This document shows, piece by piece, positions 1 to 11,880 of a DNA stretch of 64,000 nt. The notes beneath the pieces were generated by a model. That model was not told the origin of the DNA. It searched no databases and was given only the letters and a program-made list of their open reading frames with translations. Source of the DNA: Medicago truncatula (taxonomy: Eukaryota > Streptophyta > Magnoliopsida > Fabales > Fabaceae); NCBI RefSeq assembly GCF_003473485.1, contig NC_053042.1:8886501-8950500 (forward strand). The letters run 5' to 3'. Both the position numbers and the translations under genes were made by a program. Position 1 is the stretch's first letter, and the number at the start of each line of letters is the position of its first letter.

Positions 1-1682
1 AAAAGCCACATTCATATTCGGTCCTTCAGCAACAAAACCTTCATCGTCGAGCCAAATGCCAGCAAAAGCACCGGCTTCTTCTGCCTCCATCTTTGATAAC
101 ACATTTGGAAGGTAATTCACACTCTTAGTGATTGCAAACTTGGGATGTTTTATTGGAATAGACGAAGTAATGACTTTAACTCCTCTGGACTTAACTGATG
201 CCACGGCCGGTGACATATCCTGTATTACAATTGCATAAAGTGCTGACTGGTGGCAGCCGGAGGGAGAGAGCTGAAAATCACCAGGTCCTGCTGATAACCA
301 ATATCTTAGTGCTCCTTTTCTACATTTGGAAGCACTCACAGTTTGTATGAGAATTTTTCGTATACTTTCACGATCAAATGGTGGGTCTATTTTAGACCTT
401 GATGCTGAATTTAGAAAGCGATCAAGGTGTTGATCTAGCTCGTACAGATATCTATTATGTACAAAAAAATATTAGCTGACACCTTTAGTTTTCAAAGTAT
501 AAAACTCGATGTCAAAAGAGTAGTTTTCAATGTGCGACAGAAATGACTAACCCGTCCATTATTGCTGCAGTATCAAAGACACCATGGCCTCTATGGACCA
601 TGTGGTCATCCATAGGAATAACCATAGCTTCTGGATCAATTGTTATCCCACCAAAAATACTAGAGTACATAGCAAGGTATTGCTGCTTTCCCTTTATCTT
701 TTCTCTGAATATTTTCATCCTTTCATAGGCCTTATGCATGCAAAAGAGGGGGTAAAAAACATGTATTAATAGTAACGCCAGAGTAGCATACTTGGAACCT
801 ATATTAATAACAATAAGATTTGAACCTATATCATGTAAAATGCAGGTTGGTCCAACCGCATATCAACAACAAGATTAATCTAATGGCTTGGTCCAACCAA
901 ATGTCGGTAGTTGGATTGTTCTAACGGTTGAGAGTATATCTCTCAACCGTTAAAATAATCCAACGGCAGACATTTGAATGGATTGAACTAGTATATCTTC
1001 GCTTCTTTTTTACTTACAATTGAATTTCTTTCTCAGGTCATTGCTAACTAAGGGCACTTGTTTTTTTTTTTAGAAGCTAAATTAGCTCACCCAAATTGAC
1101 ACTGGGGAGGGTCGAACCTAAGTTCCAGAGGAGAAGCACACTCCCAGGTCACAAGTCAATACCATCAGGTCAACCCAAGTGGTTTACTAAAGGCACTTGT
1201 TAAGAAGACAAAAAAGGAAATAATTGACGAGTTTAATGAAACAAAAGTCAATTTTCAAGATAAAATTTCCTTATTAGACTTCTTAGCATTTCCTTCTCTT
1301 ATTTGACATAAATAATTGAATTAAAAGAGAGTAAGGAAGATAAATAATGAAGTATAGAGCATAAAAGTACAAAAATGTTAGAGCTGACCTCGGAGCAAGA
1401 TAAAAGAGGAACACCATCAGGTTTATTGGAATCTGCAATGTAAAACCATAGCATAGCACTATTAATAATCATTATTAGCATAATAATAATAATAATAGTA
1501 ATAATTAATTAAACAAGTACTTATGCAGTTAACTAACTATTATTGAGAGCATTGATTTTTGTGACGTGGCGATGGAAATTGATGAAGTGATGTTGTTGAG
1601 GATAGGAAACATGATGATGATGATGGTGTGATACTAATGAATTTAGGTTTTGTGAATGTGGAATCAATCTGATGCATGCCAT
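1..1682 (-). CDS. Class IV PLP-dependent aminotransferase, plastid D-amino-acid transaminase / aminodeoxychorismate lyase-like (5' part, cut by window edge)
   Basis: Exons on the minus strand: 1682-1538, 1432-1389, 730-552 and 451 to the left edge; phases join correctly and give residues 1-273. The start at 1682 (MACIRLIPH) was chosen because only this frame reaches the GTTAGT donor at 1537 and joins exon 2 in frame; an overlapping longer ORF at 1788-1540 is in another frame and hits a stop. Residues 1-50 are rich in His, Ser and Asn with few acidic residues, as in a plastid transit peptide, and include six consecutive His encoded by an (ATG)n microsatellite. Seen motifs: DDHMVHRGHGVFD (substrate loop), YLYELDQHLDR, RYWLSAGPGDF, and ITKSVNYLPN with the expected PLP-binding Lys at 232, then EGPNMNVAF. 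The family (Arabidopsis At5g57850 group) acts in D-amino-acid transamination and/or the p-aminobenzoate branch of folate synthesis. The C-terminal part lies outside the window, so the two activities cannot be separated here. Confidence 0.9.
1061..1186 (-). mobile_element. tRNA-derived SINE-like retroposon in intron 2 of the aminotransferase gene
   Basis: Read on the minus strand it has a box B-like GGTTCGACC and ends in a poly(A) run (poly-T on plus from 1061). It is flanked by near-perfect direct repeats ACTAAGGGCACTTGTT (1047-1062) and ACTAAAGGCACTTGTT (1186-1201), 15/16 identical, as expected for a target-site duplication. Confidence 0.7.
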
Positions 1683-1994
1683 TGAATTTTACAGAATTGG
1701 AATGATGCAATGATCTGTTGATTCCTCTATTCTTTTGTAAATGATGATTAGGAAAACAAGGGAGGTAGTTGATATATTGAATAAACACTCTTTAGGCTAG
1801 CTCTATAAGCAAAGATAGGTAGATAAAAATATTAATAAAATATGCATGGTGGTTTCTAAAATAGTACTATCAAACTTGATGGAATCTCACAAATGGACAT
1901 ACTAGTATGACAAAATCATAACGATCACGACATTTTATTTTTCACTTTAGTAGTTAAAAACTTCGTACTTCACGATGATTTAAAAAATAATGGG

Positions 1995-2418
1995 TTAAAT
2001 AACTCTTAAATATATAACATTTGATTTTAATCTCCCTAAAATATTTTTTAGGCATTTAGTCCCTCTTAAATTTTGCATATTTTTCAATAAAATTTTAAAA
2101 AGATGAGTAGAAAATTATGATAATATTTTCCAAAAAAAAATTAGATTTTTTTAACAAAAATTTAATATGAATATTTTAGCACTAGAAACATGAAAATTCA
2201 TATTTAATTCATGGTTTGTTAAAAAATTCTATTTTTTTAGAGCTTGTCGCACATATTCTACACATTTTTGGAAAATTTCATTTAAAATATAAATGTTAGA
2301 CATGAGTTGACTAAAAAGCAAGGACTAATTTAATTGATGAAAAATTTTGGAGGGCCAAAAACCTAAGGAATATTTTATGGATACTAAAATCAAATGTTGG
2401 CATCATTTACTTATTTAA
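1995..2418. mobile_element. Non-autonomous DNA element (MITE-like) with about 70-bp inverted ends
   Basis: The left end TTAAATAACTC with inner ACATTTGATTTTA pairs with the reverse complement of the right end (inner TAAAATCAAATGT, end TTATTTAA). Pairing continues imperfectly for about 70 bp through AAAATATT and a stretch containing the word GGCCAAA. No internal ORF. A relative with similar ends lies at about 19028-19428. Confidence 0.6.
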
Positions 2419-2437
2419 CACAAAAATAATCGACTAT

Positions 2438-2439
<2 letters not shown>

Positions 2440-2499
<60 letters not shown>
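2440..2499. repeat. (AT)n microsatellite, about 60 bp
   Basis: Uninterrupted TA dinucleotides; likely polymorphic in length. Confidence 0.95.
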
Positions 2500-2501
<2 letters not shown>

Positions 2502-2993
2502 CATATCGCTATGAGACAAATTTTAACATGGACCATTAGTGTATATGGTCTATGCTGGATCATCATTAGTTTACCATTGGATTCAATATTCAAGTTCCAT
2601 AGGTTTCAAACATACATCATACACACCGAATCAAAATATTATCCATTTTACGTTACAACGAGTCTTCTTCTCATACGTGTAAAATCGCTAACACATTTGA
2701 CGTGTTTGGGTATGGGTTGAAACTCATTTAGTATGTGAATTTCACCGTTAAACTCTAATGTATAAAAACAAATTTGTGTGATAGACTACCTCTTGACATT
2801 TCTTGGAACGTGAGCGCTAAAAAATATTTTTATAACAGATTAAATAGATTCTTATCAATCATATAAATGAATACATTATAGAAAGTGACAACAAGTCTCC
2901 ATATTAAGGAAAATGTTATATAGACACCCAATATACAATCTACATCTTGATAGAGAAAGAAAGACAGAGTGATCTGATAGATGTAATATGTTA

Positions 2994-3247
2994 GGGCATC
3001 TTCATTGCTTGAATAATGTTGATGTTTCAAAATTATTTTTGTCCATAAGTGTTTTAATCTCTCTCTCCCTCCCTCCCTCTTGTTTTCTACTTTCTTTGTG
3101 ATAAATTGTTGCAAGAACGGAACTCTCCGGGGAAAACAGTTCTCCAACCTGGAATCCATATCATTCCACTTGAGCGTATTCTCAAGACTATAAGAACAAA
3201 AATACACCTTCTTATGGTCTTGAGAACAGTGTAACATTGAAGATGCC
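2994..3247. mobile_element. MITE with GGGCATCTTCA ends
   Basis: The left end GGGCATCTTCATTG faces the right end CATTGAAGATGCC, an inverted pair at 254 bp spacing. The 135-aa minus-strand reading frame at 3237-2830 runs through this element and has no family likeness, so it is not called as a gene. Confidence 0.5.
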
Positions 3248-4022
3248 TTTATTAATATGATGGAAAGAGAGAAGGATATGGAAAGAGAGAAGGATCTTGA
3301 ATAAAAGTTAAAGGTGAACAGCTAATCACTTACATATTAAACAAAGGAAAGCCTTCCTCACATTCAACTTGAGCACCAATGAAGAGATGGTGTCTCTGGT
3401 TGGGTGCCTTTACTGGTTACAACTCTGTTGACAGGTTTATCGTATCAAATTCTACTTTTATTCATTTGTTTCACATTCATTCCTTCTACTTTCTTGTCCA
3501 ATCCAAACAAAGCATTAGTAAATAAATTAATCGGCATCCACGATGCAAAACCAAAATTTGAGCAATTGAAGCATGAAGTCACACAAACACACGTTGCTTG
3601 AAAGGTCAACAATATAAGTAAAATGAGAATCGATGGTTATATTGAGTTTGATTCTACCAGTACCTATTGAAACAAGAAAAATAATCCAATTTCTTTGCTC
3701 TTTCTAATTCCTTCAGAATTACTTCATTTAGGCTTCTGTATAAGTCGATATCGAAGTTTTGAATCGGGAAAAAAGCCGAATCATATTTTGTAATTGTAAT
3801 TTGCTTATTACAAGAAGAATTTTAACAAGAGATTTGATCTCAACTACAAATCATGTCTGACCAATGTAGGAGCTGTAAACGAATAACTGATCTTACAAAT
3901 AATACAAACATACACCTAACGAAGCTTGACAATGACGACTGTAATTATAACTGAAGCCATGCATGATTGTGACACTGGACTATCTACAATCTTTCAACAA
4001 ATGTGAAGTATTTGAGAAACTT

Positions 4023-7000
4023 TCATAGCCGACTATCTGAGGATTTGCTGCTATCACCTTTCTCTGGTGTTCCGCATTCACTAAAGTCAAGCACGCGTCG
4101 CTCAACCTAAGGAAATAAAATCCCATTAAGCTATAAGATATTGTCAAAAGTAAGGGTTATCAGAAATGATCTTTCACTGCATTTGCTTTGGAAACCACAT
4201 ATAATACTCATAATTGCGAAAACAGTGGAAAGATTAAATATTGCATGGAAAACAAGGGAAGTAAGCATAGTTCAGGATAGGACTGTTATCATTAAATTCA
4301 ACTTTACCAAAGCATTTGAAGTCAATTTAGAATTGTTCGCGCTAGGACTATTATCGTTTCCGGATGCATCTTTAGGTACTGCTTTAGGAGTATCATTTTT
4401 CAAAAGCTCCTGTGCATTTTCATATGTAGCAGCAGTTTGTTCACCGACTTGTTTTAACAACCCGATAGCGTCGTAGCTTCTTTCACCTTCTGGGCTCTTG
4501 AAAAATCCAAAATCCTGAGAACATGTTTACTGTTTTCAGCAGGTCAAAATTAAAATATGTTTCAAGATTATGTACTTATCCAACAGAACCTGAAGTACCT
4601 CAATTCTAATTTCAGTATTGGGGCTACAGAGAAAAGTATTCCTGAACCAAGGAGATGATTTCCATGCAGAAGGTGATTCAAAACCTTTCATGAAAGGTGT
4701 TCCACCAAATCTACAATCAAAGAAGCAGACAGTCAGAAACAGTGTGACTTCTTGCAAATAACAATAAGCAGAAAATTAATTTTCAGATGCCCCACAAAGA
4801 CTACAAAACTGTGGAGGCAGCTTAAACAATTAGCAATAATACTATAGTGTTAAGTTTCAATATCAAAATGTTCTGCACAATCAGTTAAATGCATCCAAAA
4901 TAAAATTATTCAATCGATATCAATAACAAGAAATTTCAAGAACATTACATGCTATAGGTTTCAAAACCTCCATCATTTTTACTTTGATCCCCTGAACTAT
5001 CCCCTGGAGCTTTTACACGATTAACAGAAACTGTAAGATTTTCATGCTCCTTTGCACGAACACAAGGAGAGCTAAACCTGCATGGATTCTCATAAGATAA
5101 TTTTGAAGGGATGCTCTGGTTTGGAGCTGTTTCCGAGCTCCTATTGTTCAAGTTTCTGGGAGTTCTAACACTAGAACCTATAATTCTATCTCTAAAACCA
5201 ACTTGATCAGATGAATATAATGAAAGGTCGTTCCTATCATGTTCAGACAAAACTCCAGAAGATTGTAGCACCTGATAAACACGACAAAAGGAGTGAAAAA
5301 GTAATCTAACAAAGAAATGAGACAGGGGAGGACAGAGGGACAAGTAACTCCAGATTACAATAAGAGGAGATGAACTATGCAAGTACTTACAATCTCAGTA
5401 GCAGCAGCATCAATCTTCATTTTAGAATCAACGTCAAAATGTCGCTGCTTAACCTTACCAGGAGAATTACCGTCAAGAGCATCTCTTTGAGACTTCTTTT
5501 CTTCCAAAATTGCCGATTTAATTGTCTCCTCTACTTGTTTACCTTTATCAGCTTGTCCGCAATTTTCTTTATCGTCATCAAAACCAGAAGCCCCAGAGTT
5601 TTGCTTTTGCAATGAAGATGGAGAAAGTATATCTGGTTCCAAACTAGAAAAAGCTTTCGACAAAGAGGATGCCATGTCAGTCTCATGTTTCTTACCTATT
5701 CTTTTATCTGAAAGTGGCGATAACAAATCTCGGCATCGTTTCTTTAATATTGATGGTGTACCCGCAAAAGTTTTAGCTGCACTTTTCAATAATGCTTCAG
5801 GACTATCATCGCGAGAAGGCGAGTCCCACAACCTTGACGGAGTCATACAGTTCATAGAAGACATCATAAACTGGCGGATACCCAGAGGACTAAATTCTTG
5901 CTGCATATCACCCCCAGATTGTACAAGATCACAGCTCAGGAAAGGAATATCCAAGCTTGGAAAACGGGGAGGTTCATAACATAGTGCTCCATTGCCCGCC
6001 TTTTCTGTGTGCATGTTTGGCTTTGGCATTTCATCTGTTGGACAACAGTTTTGATTAACATCTTGCATTACTGCACTATCTATAGCATCAATACAATGAG
6101 AACTGGATATGTCATTGCCATAAATGAAGTTATCAGGTGCTCTGGAGCCAAACTGCTGATTCTCAGGCTCAGCAGAATGAACTGGATGGTTAGATTGGGA
6201 GGATGACATTCCTTTGAAGTTATTAGAACACTGAGGACAAGTTAATGGCAGAGTTGAGGTTCCACCAGTTACGAAAATCGAAATATGACATGATTGACAA
6301 ACAAATGCAGGGTGACCAGAAAATTCAACAGTACCAACACCATTATTATAATCTCCATGGATAAAACGTCTATCATTATTTGCCTCTGAAAACAGGACTC
6401 TGCAACATTCATCATCAGATATCAACATATGATCTGGTTTAGCAGAATCCATAGATGTAGCTTCCATGTGCATTGAAGCAGCTAAACCCACTGAAGTCTG
6501 ATATGGAACATTCACCAAGTCACGTATTCCACTAGGATCTGTACAATCTCTTTGCATCTGCGGAGAGTCATTCCCTAAGTCCATTGATGAAATATTGGGT
6601 AAGGAATGTAAGTTAAGGTGGTGATTCTCTTTAATGGAATTTCCAGGTTCATGTGAGTATTGGTCATTGAATTCAGAAGAGCATGCCTCATGATGAGCAA
6701 TTTCTGGAATGCATATAGTAACATCGTCAATTGAGTCGTCAATTGATACAAGATATGGCTCTGAACAGGATGCTTGACTTGGACTATGATCCATCCCAAG
6801 ACTACATTCTTCATTTGGTCTATTCTCCTCTTCAGGTTGTAAGTCAACACTGGTTATCTCTCTAGTGGATGGAAAGTGGAGAGCATTAGCTGACTCATGA
6901 CTACACTCTAAAACTTCATCTCCTTCAATCCGCTGAAGAGCATTCTCATCTTCATTACATTGCAACCTTGAAGATGTTGCAACCATTGATTGGCTTGGAT

Positions 7001-9891
7001 TTCCAACATGAGGTGCAGATTGCAATTGAGTAAGCAAGCCTGAAGCCAAGTAAGAATCCAATTTCTTTTTGACTGAACTGTTCCAGTGGTTTTTAATAGC
7101 ATTGTCTGTCCTGTTTCCATAGAAGTACAAATACTCAATAAATCTAAAAGCATGTTGATAAGCAGAACACTGAGAATGAACTAGAACTTGACATGAAAAA
7201 ACCAGGGCACTGATGACATCGTATGGATCCCCTGTAGGTTACTACAGGAGTAGGACGAAATGATAAGATCTTACTTTAATAATTAAAATTTAAGAATTTT
7301 ATTGTCTCTTTCTCATACCAGAACCTGTGGTACTTCGGTATCTGATGAAATCAGTCCCAGAACACATATGATTAAAAACTATGACCGCACACAGAAGCGA
7401 AGCATGTTCCATATTCTCATTCTCAATAGAAAAAATTTATTTACCTTCCAGGCAAAAACTTTGTTAATTCAGCCCACTTGTTCCCATAAATCTGATGAGC
7501 ACGTATTAGAGCCAACTCCTCTTCCTGTGTCCATGCTTCCTTGTTTATAGCAGGATTAAGATGATTATGCCACCTAATAAGATTTTAGAAATTATTATTA
7601 ATAAAAAGTGCACCATCCCTCCAAATATATTTCAAAATCAATCCTACAATATGATTTATAAACGTCACATGTTGAGGATTATAGGCTTACGGTTATGGAA
7701 GAAAGAGAAAACGGAATACTTTAAATATTATTCTATGTGTCGTGTGTGGTTGCGTGTATTTTCTAGTACTCTACAGCTGGTTCTATATTTCATTATTTAT
7801 TTTTGCTTAGCCGTTTTGCAATTAGTCTGGTAGGTAAGTCCCTTAGTTAGCTAGTCCTAGGCTTCTCTAGTAACTGCTCTAGAGTGTAAGAATCATTTTC
7901 AAAAATTTCAATGCAGAATTAAATTCCATTCTCCACAAAATGTAATATGGTTACCAAGTTTAAGGACATTCTAAAGTTAATAAAATGAAAATATTATTGA
8001 TAAAATAGTGATGTTAGAGAAAATTTTCTACAAACTCGCTAACTAGGCTATAAGGATAGAGATACTCCAAAATATTCTAAAAATGCAATTATAAATCTCA
8101 TAAGTCACGACATACTCTCCAGTTAATCTAACAAGGTTACAAGGATAAACAGTCATGAGATACTTGCTAACTAGACCATACCTTTCTCGACATTGCTTTC
8201 CAATACGTCCAGGTAAATGTTGTGCGATAGTTGACCACTTCTTAGGCCCATATTTGTTCACCAATTCAATCATCACGTCATCTTCCTATTAACATATTTG
8301 GATTAGTAGATATCTAACTAGAAAGTTGATATAATCCAAGGCAACATCAAAACAATGTGGAAAACAGTGACTGAACTGTAGCATGCTAAAAGAAGCTCTA
8401 ATAGCAGTTATTGGTTTATATAGGTAAGATAAAAACTAAAAGAGAGAAAGAACCCCTTCTACATATAGAGATATCAGAATAACACAAGACAAAAGGAATG
8501 TATATGACTGACTACCTCTTTAGACCACGGCCCTTTAACAAGTTCAGGATTCAACACTTTCTGCCACCTATGTAAGCATTGCACATCAGTTCTATCCTTG
8601 AAACACTCCGCTTCAGACACACATAAGTAGCAATTAGACAAGTTATGAAACAAAATGTATCAAAACAAAGATGCATAAGCCAAACACTGCTATAAGAAAG
8701 TTATCATGTAGATAAATGAACCCACCTAAAACAATAGCTAACGAAATATGAGAGAGTAGAGCTACAAAACAGGTTTTGAAGACCTAAAGATTGGTTTTAT
8801 GCTCTATAAACCAAACACTCAATACGAACATGTCACCCCAACATGACAAAGTTTTTTATTTCATTTAAACCTATGCAATTAAGTCTACGAATTTGTAACA
8901 AGAAACTCCAATGAGGTACATAACTTAAGAATGGACACATGCAATGTGCACTTAATATTGCATTCAATGGTGATAGGTCACAAATAATTTCATATATAAT
9001 CAAAATGAATAAGTTCAAACATCAATGTTCTACCTATTTTTTTCCAATTTTTTCCTTGGAAACGCTGAACAGCCTTTCGCAATGTCTCATCCTGAAGAAA
9101 AAAACATAAAAATAAAGGTAAACCAAGTTCAGATTTTCTAGTATGAGTAAAAATCATCATCAAACGGAAAAATATTATGTTGTTTGAGTATCCAAAACAT
9201 CACCTCCTCAGGAGTCCATTGCCCTTTTGTTGAACGCCTTGTAGGACCAGTAGTTCTCCTACAAATAGATTTTTAACGATTAGCAAAAACTTCCTTAACC
9301 CCATCATCAAAGTCTCAAACAAGAAGAAACTTAATATGGCTAATATGGCTACCTATGGCCTACTACAACTCACACCTATCAATATCAGCAATTTAGCATC
9401 AGTGATTCAATGAAATGGGAAGACACAAACAGTGCAAAGACTAGGCATGAAGATAACTATAACTTTGAAATGGAACTTTTCAATCTTCATTCCTCACCTA
9501 TTACAATTCAGTAACTTTGCCCCTAGAAGAGAGCATGTTTATAAATCTCATTCCATTTAGAAAGAATTTTCAACTCTTCAATGATTAATATGTCGATTAT
9601 TAAGAGGCTAAAAGTACTAGACACCAACCAATAATGCCTTGTAGTTATAAAGACACAGAAGGAGCGTCGATAATAACCGATCAATCTAATCGTTTATTGC
9701 TAATCGAGAGAATTATACAATTTCTCCATTAAAAATTAGAGTTTTATAGTTGCCATCCAATCTAGACAGATTCAAAAGAAGAAATTGATTGCAGAGTTTT
9801 ATGCTTACCCATGTAATGCTGCTCTAACTTTCTCAACACTATCAATGGGCCCATCCCCTTGAGGAACGGCCATTTTTCGTTCACCGTCCAT
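4023..9891 (-). CDS. MYB3R: MYB3R (R1R2R3-MYB) transcription factor, 989 aa
   Basis: Eleven exons: 9891-9809, 9258-9204, 9091-9034, 8610-8516, 8285-8182, 7573-7445, 7110-5391, 5271-4949, 4710-4599, 4514-4308, 4106-4023 (2970 nt including the stop, in phase throughout). Three MYB repeats sit at about residues 39-87 (R1), 91-139 (R2) and 143-190 (R3), with the spaced Trp series (W42, W62, W81; W94, W114, W133; W146, W165, W184). The long exon 7 carries the plant MYB3R C-terminal block (PPRFPSLDIPF, LGIRQFMMSSMN) and many Ser/Thr-Pro sites (DSPSRDDSP, GTPSILKK, LLSPLS), plausible cyclin-CDK targets. The protein ends VERRVLDFSECGTP and stops at 4025-4023. Family role: nuclear factors that bind MSA elements of G2/M genes. 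The length is close to the activator-type MYB3R4/MYB3R1 group; activator rather than repressor function is inferred. Confidence 0.96.
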
Positions 9892-10760
9892 AATTTGCTA
9901 GCATAAAAGTACAAAAGCATACCCCAATTCCCACTCTGCTACAAATCATTATAATTACAACCCCCTCTAAAGTGCAGCAAGATCAAATTCCTGCAAAAAA
10001 AATACAAACACACCAACTAATTAAAAAAATTAATAATCAATCAAAATATAACACAATTCAACATTGCAAATCAACCAAAATTTAATTCCAACAATGAAAC
10101 AAGCACAGGAACTGAAAAAAAAAAAAAAATTATAATCAATCTACACAAAAAACAATTCAACATTGTAAATTAACCAAAAATTAATAATATATTAACAAAC
10201 CCTAATAATTATATCACACACACCCAATAGCTTAATTATAAAGCTGCTATAGTGATTTGTAAATCACATTTCAATAATTGAAAAAACAACTATGAGTGAG
10301 TGAGATTAGTCAACTCTGAACACAAGAAAACACACACAAAAAAATTATAAAAAAAATTAAAAAAAGCAAATTCAAATTTGAGATATGAGAAATCAAATTC
10401 CAAAAATTCAACACTGAATAAAGCAAATACTATAATCAAGCATAAAAATCACGAAAATAATAAAATTAAAAAACAATTCATCACAGAAATGAAAACTCAC
10501 CGAACAGAATTTGATGAAACCAAAGACAAAGAAATCAACAATTCGCATATCTTCAGATCCAAGAACAAAGAGATTTTCGATTTTCAAACCAAAAAATGTA
10601 ACAGTGTAGTTAGAAGAATCGAAACGGAAGAAGAAGAAGAAGAAAGAGAAACGTTGGAAGTTGTTGTTAAGGTTGGTGGTGTTTTTGTTCAAACATAAAT
10701 GGCGGAAACAAGTGTATTTGAAAACCCTATAATAATGCTTTTTCGTTTGTTCTTCTTTCT
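9892..10760 (-). other. MYB3R 5' leader region with probable leader intron
   Basis: Upstream of the ATG at 9891 a T-rich stretch ending GCAG (minus strand, near 9990) looks like an acceptor, and CG|GTGAGT near 10497 looks like a donor, suggesting a leader intron of about 0.5 kb and a leader exon at about 10498-10710. A short (GAA)n run lies in that exon. The overlapping 106-aa plus and 94-aa minus reading frames at 10378-10698 are low-complexity and not called. Confidence 0.5.
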
Positions 10761-10862
10761 TGTTCGATTCTCTTCTATTGTTTTTTGTTTTTCCTCTTCA
10801 ACAACTATTTAATGTAACGTGTATGTGTTGTGTCTTTTTTCCTCTTTTCAATTTTTCAAATG

Positions 10863-10873
10863 TTTAACGGCCA
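10863..10873 (+). promoter_or_regulatory. MSA-like (mitosis-specific activator) motif upstream of MYB3R
   Basis: TTTAACGGCCA matches the published MSA consensus YCYAACGGYYA at 10 of 11 positions, including the AACGG core. It lies about 150 bp upstream of the inferred leader exon. MSA is the binding site of MYB3R proteins themselves. Confidence 0.5.
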
Positions 10874-11004
10874 ACTTTTCTTAATCACACCAATTTTTCC
10901 ACACATTAATCATATTTTGTTTAACAAAAATTATTTTATTTTGTAATAAAAAATGTTTTTTTTTTACAAGTTTCATTTTTTATAGTGATTATGGTTAGAG
11001 TTGT

Positions 11005-11171
11005 GTTATTTGAACATATCATGTGACAATTTTTGCGACAACCAAAATTTTATAAAAGAAATGAGGTATTGGCACAAAAACCAAAGCAATAGAGAGAGAA
11101 AGTAAAAAAGGTAATGTAAATATGAGAGAGAAAGTTGTCACAAAATTGTCAAAAATGATTGTTCAAATATC
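11005..11171. mobile_element. MITE, family with (T/G)ATATTTGAAC ends
   Basis: Left end GTTATTTGAACATATCATG, right end ATTGTTCAAATATC; inner arms ACAATTTTTG and CAAAATTGT also pair. Related copies lie at 32740-32886 and, in part, about 28966-29080; all hold an A/G-rich GAGAGAGAAAG core. Confidence 0.55.
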
Positions 11172-11561
11172 ATTTCTCTTATGGTTATTTACCATTTTTA
11201 TGTTTTTTACCGTAGTTTTAATGTCGACATATAAAGTAAAAAAGGGAAGTACTTGTTTTACTTTGAAAAATGTTGATGACTACTGACAATGAACCAAATG
11301 AATTGAACTTGAGCTGAAAATTAAGTCTGTTAACTAAATAAGTTGAACTTGAGCTAGACATAATTCGACTCGTTTGATTCATGAACTAGCTCCGTATTAT
11401 ATATATAATATACTTAATATGAGTATACAATTAAAATAGTTAACTAAATATATAAAATTTGTTACACAATACTAAGTCAACCGAGAAACTTGGAAGTGGA
11501 ACAAGGCTTCCTCTAGTATATTGTTTTTAAAGAAACTACCTGTAATTCTAATAAAAAAATA

Positions 11562-11880
11562 GGTAAAATTACACTTTTAGTCCCTTAACTTAATTTCAGG
11601 TAACAGTTTAATCCTTTATCTTTTTTTTTTCATTTGAATTTGGTCCTTTTTATCCATTTTTATATACATTTTCAAGCTTCAAATCTAATATTCTTATGCA
11701 AACATAGTCAATGATCATAGATTTGAAGATTGAAAGACCATAAGAAAATAAAATCATGAATTTTAAGCTTAAAAATTCATATAAAAATGGACAAAAGGGA
11801 CCAAATTGAAATGAAAAAAAGATAAAATGACTAAACTGTTACCTGAAATTAAGTTAAGAGACTGAAAGTGTAATTTTGCC
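11562..11880. mobile_element. Near-palindromic MITE, copy 1 of 2
   Basis: Ends GGTAAAATTACACTTT and AAAGTGTAATTTTGCC, followed by CAGGTAACAGTTT and AAACTGTTACCTG, so almost the whole 319 bp folds back on itself. It is highly similar to 36081-36394. Flanking 9-bp sequences match only partly, suggesting an older insertion. Confidence 0.85.

Larger units (their letters stand above)
1683..4022. other. Intergenic: aminotransferase promoter side and MYB3R 3' flank
   Basis: No credible coding region. It contains the presumed aminotransferase promoter just left of 1990, two terminal-inverted-repeat elements (1995-2418 and 2994-3247), an (AT)n microsatellite (about 2440-2499) and a CT-rich run near 3060-3080. 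The rest is AT-rich sequence in which I see nothing further. Confidence 0.6.

Noticed and set aside
1540-1788. 82-aa minus frame as first exon of the aminotransferase
   Set aside because: It meets a stop before the usable donor and cannot join exon 2 in phase. The overlapping frame starting at 1682 does.
2830-3237. 135-aa minus-strand open frame
   Set aside because: It runs through a TIR element (2994-3247), has no family likeness and a low-complexity middle; most likely chance.
10378-10698. Overlapping plus and minus frames upstream of MYB3R
   Set aside because: Low-complexity, mutually antisense, and located in the probable MYB3R leader exon and intron.
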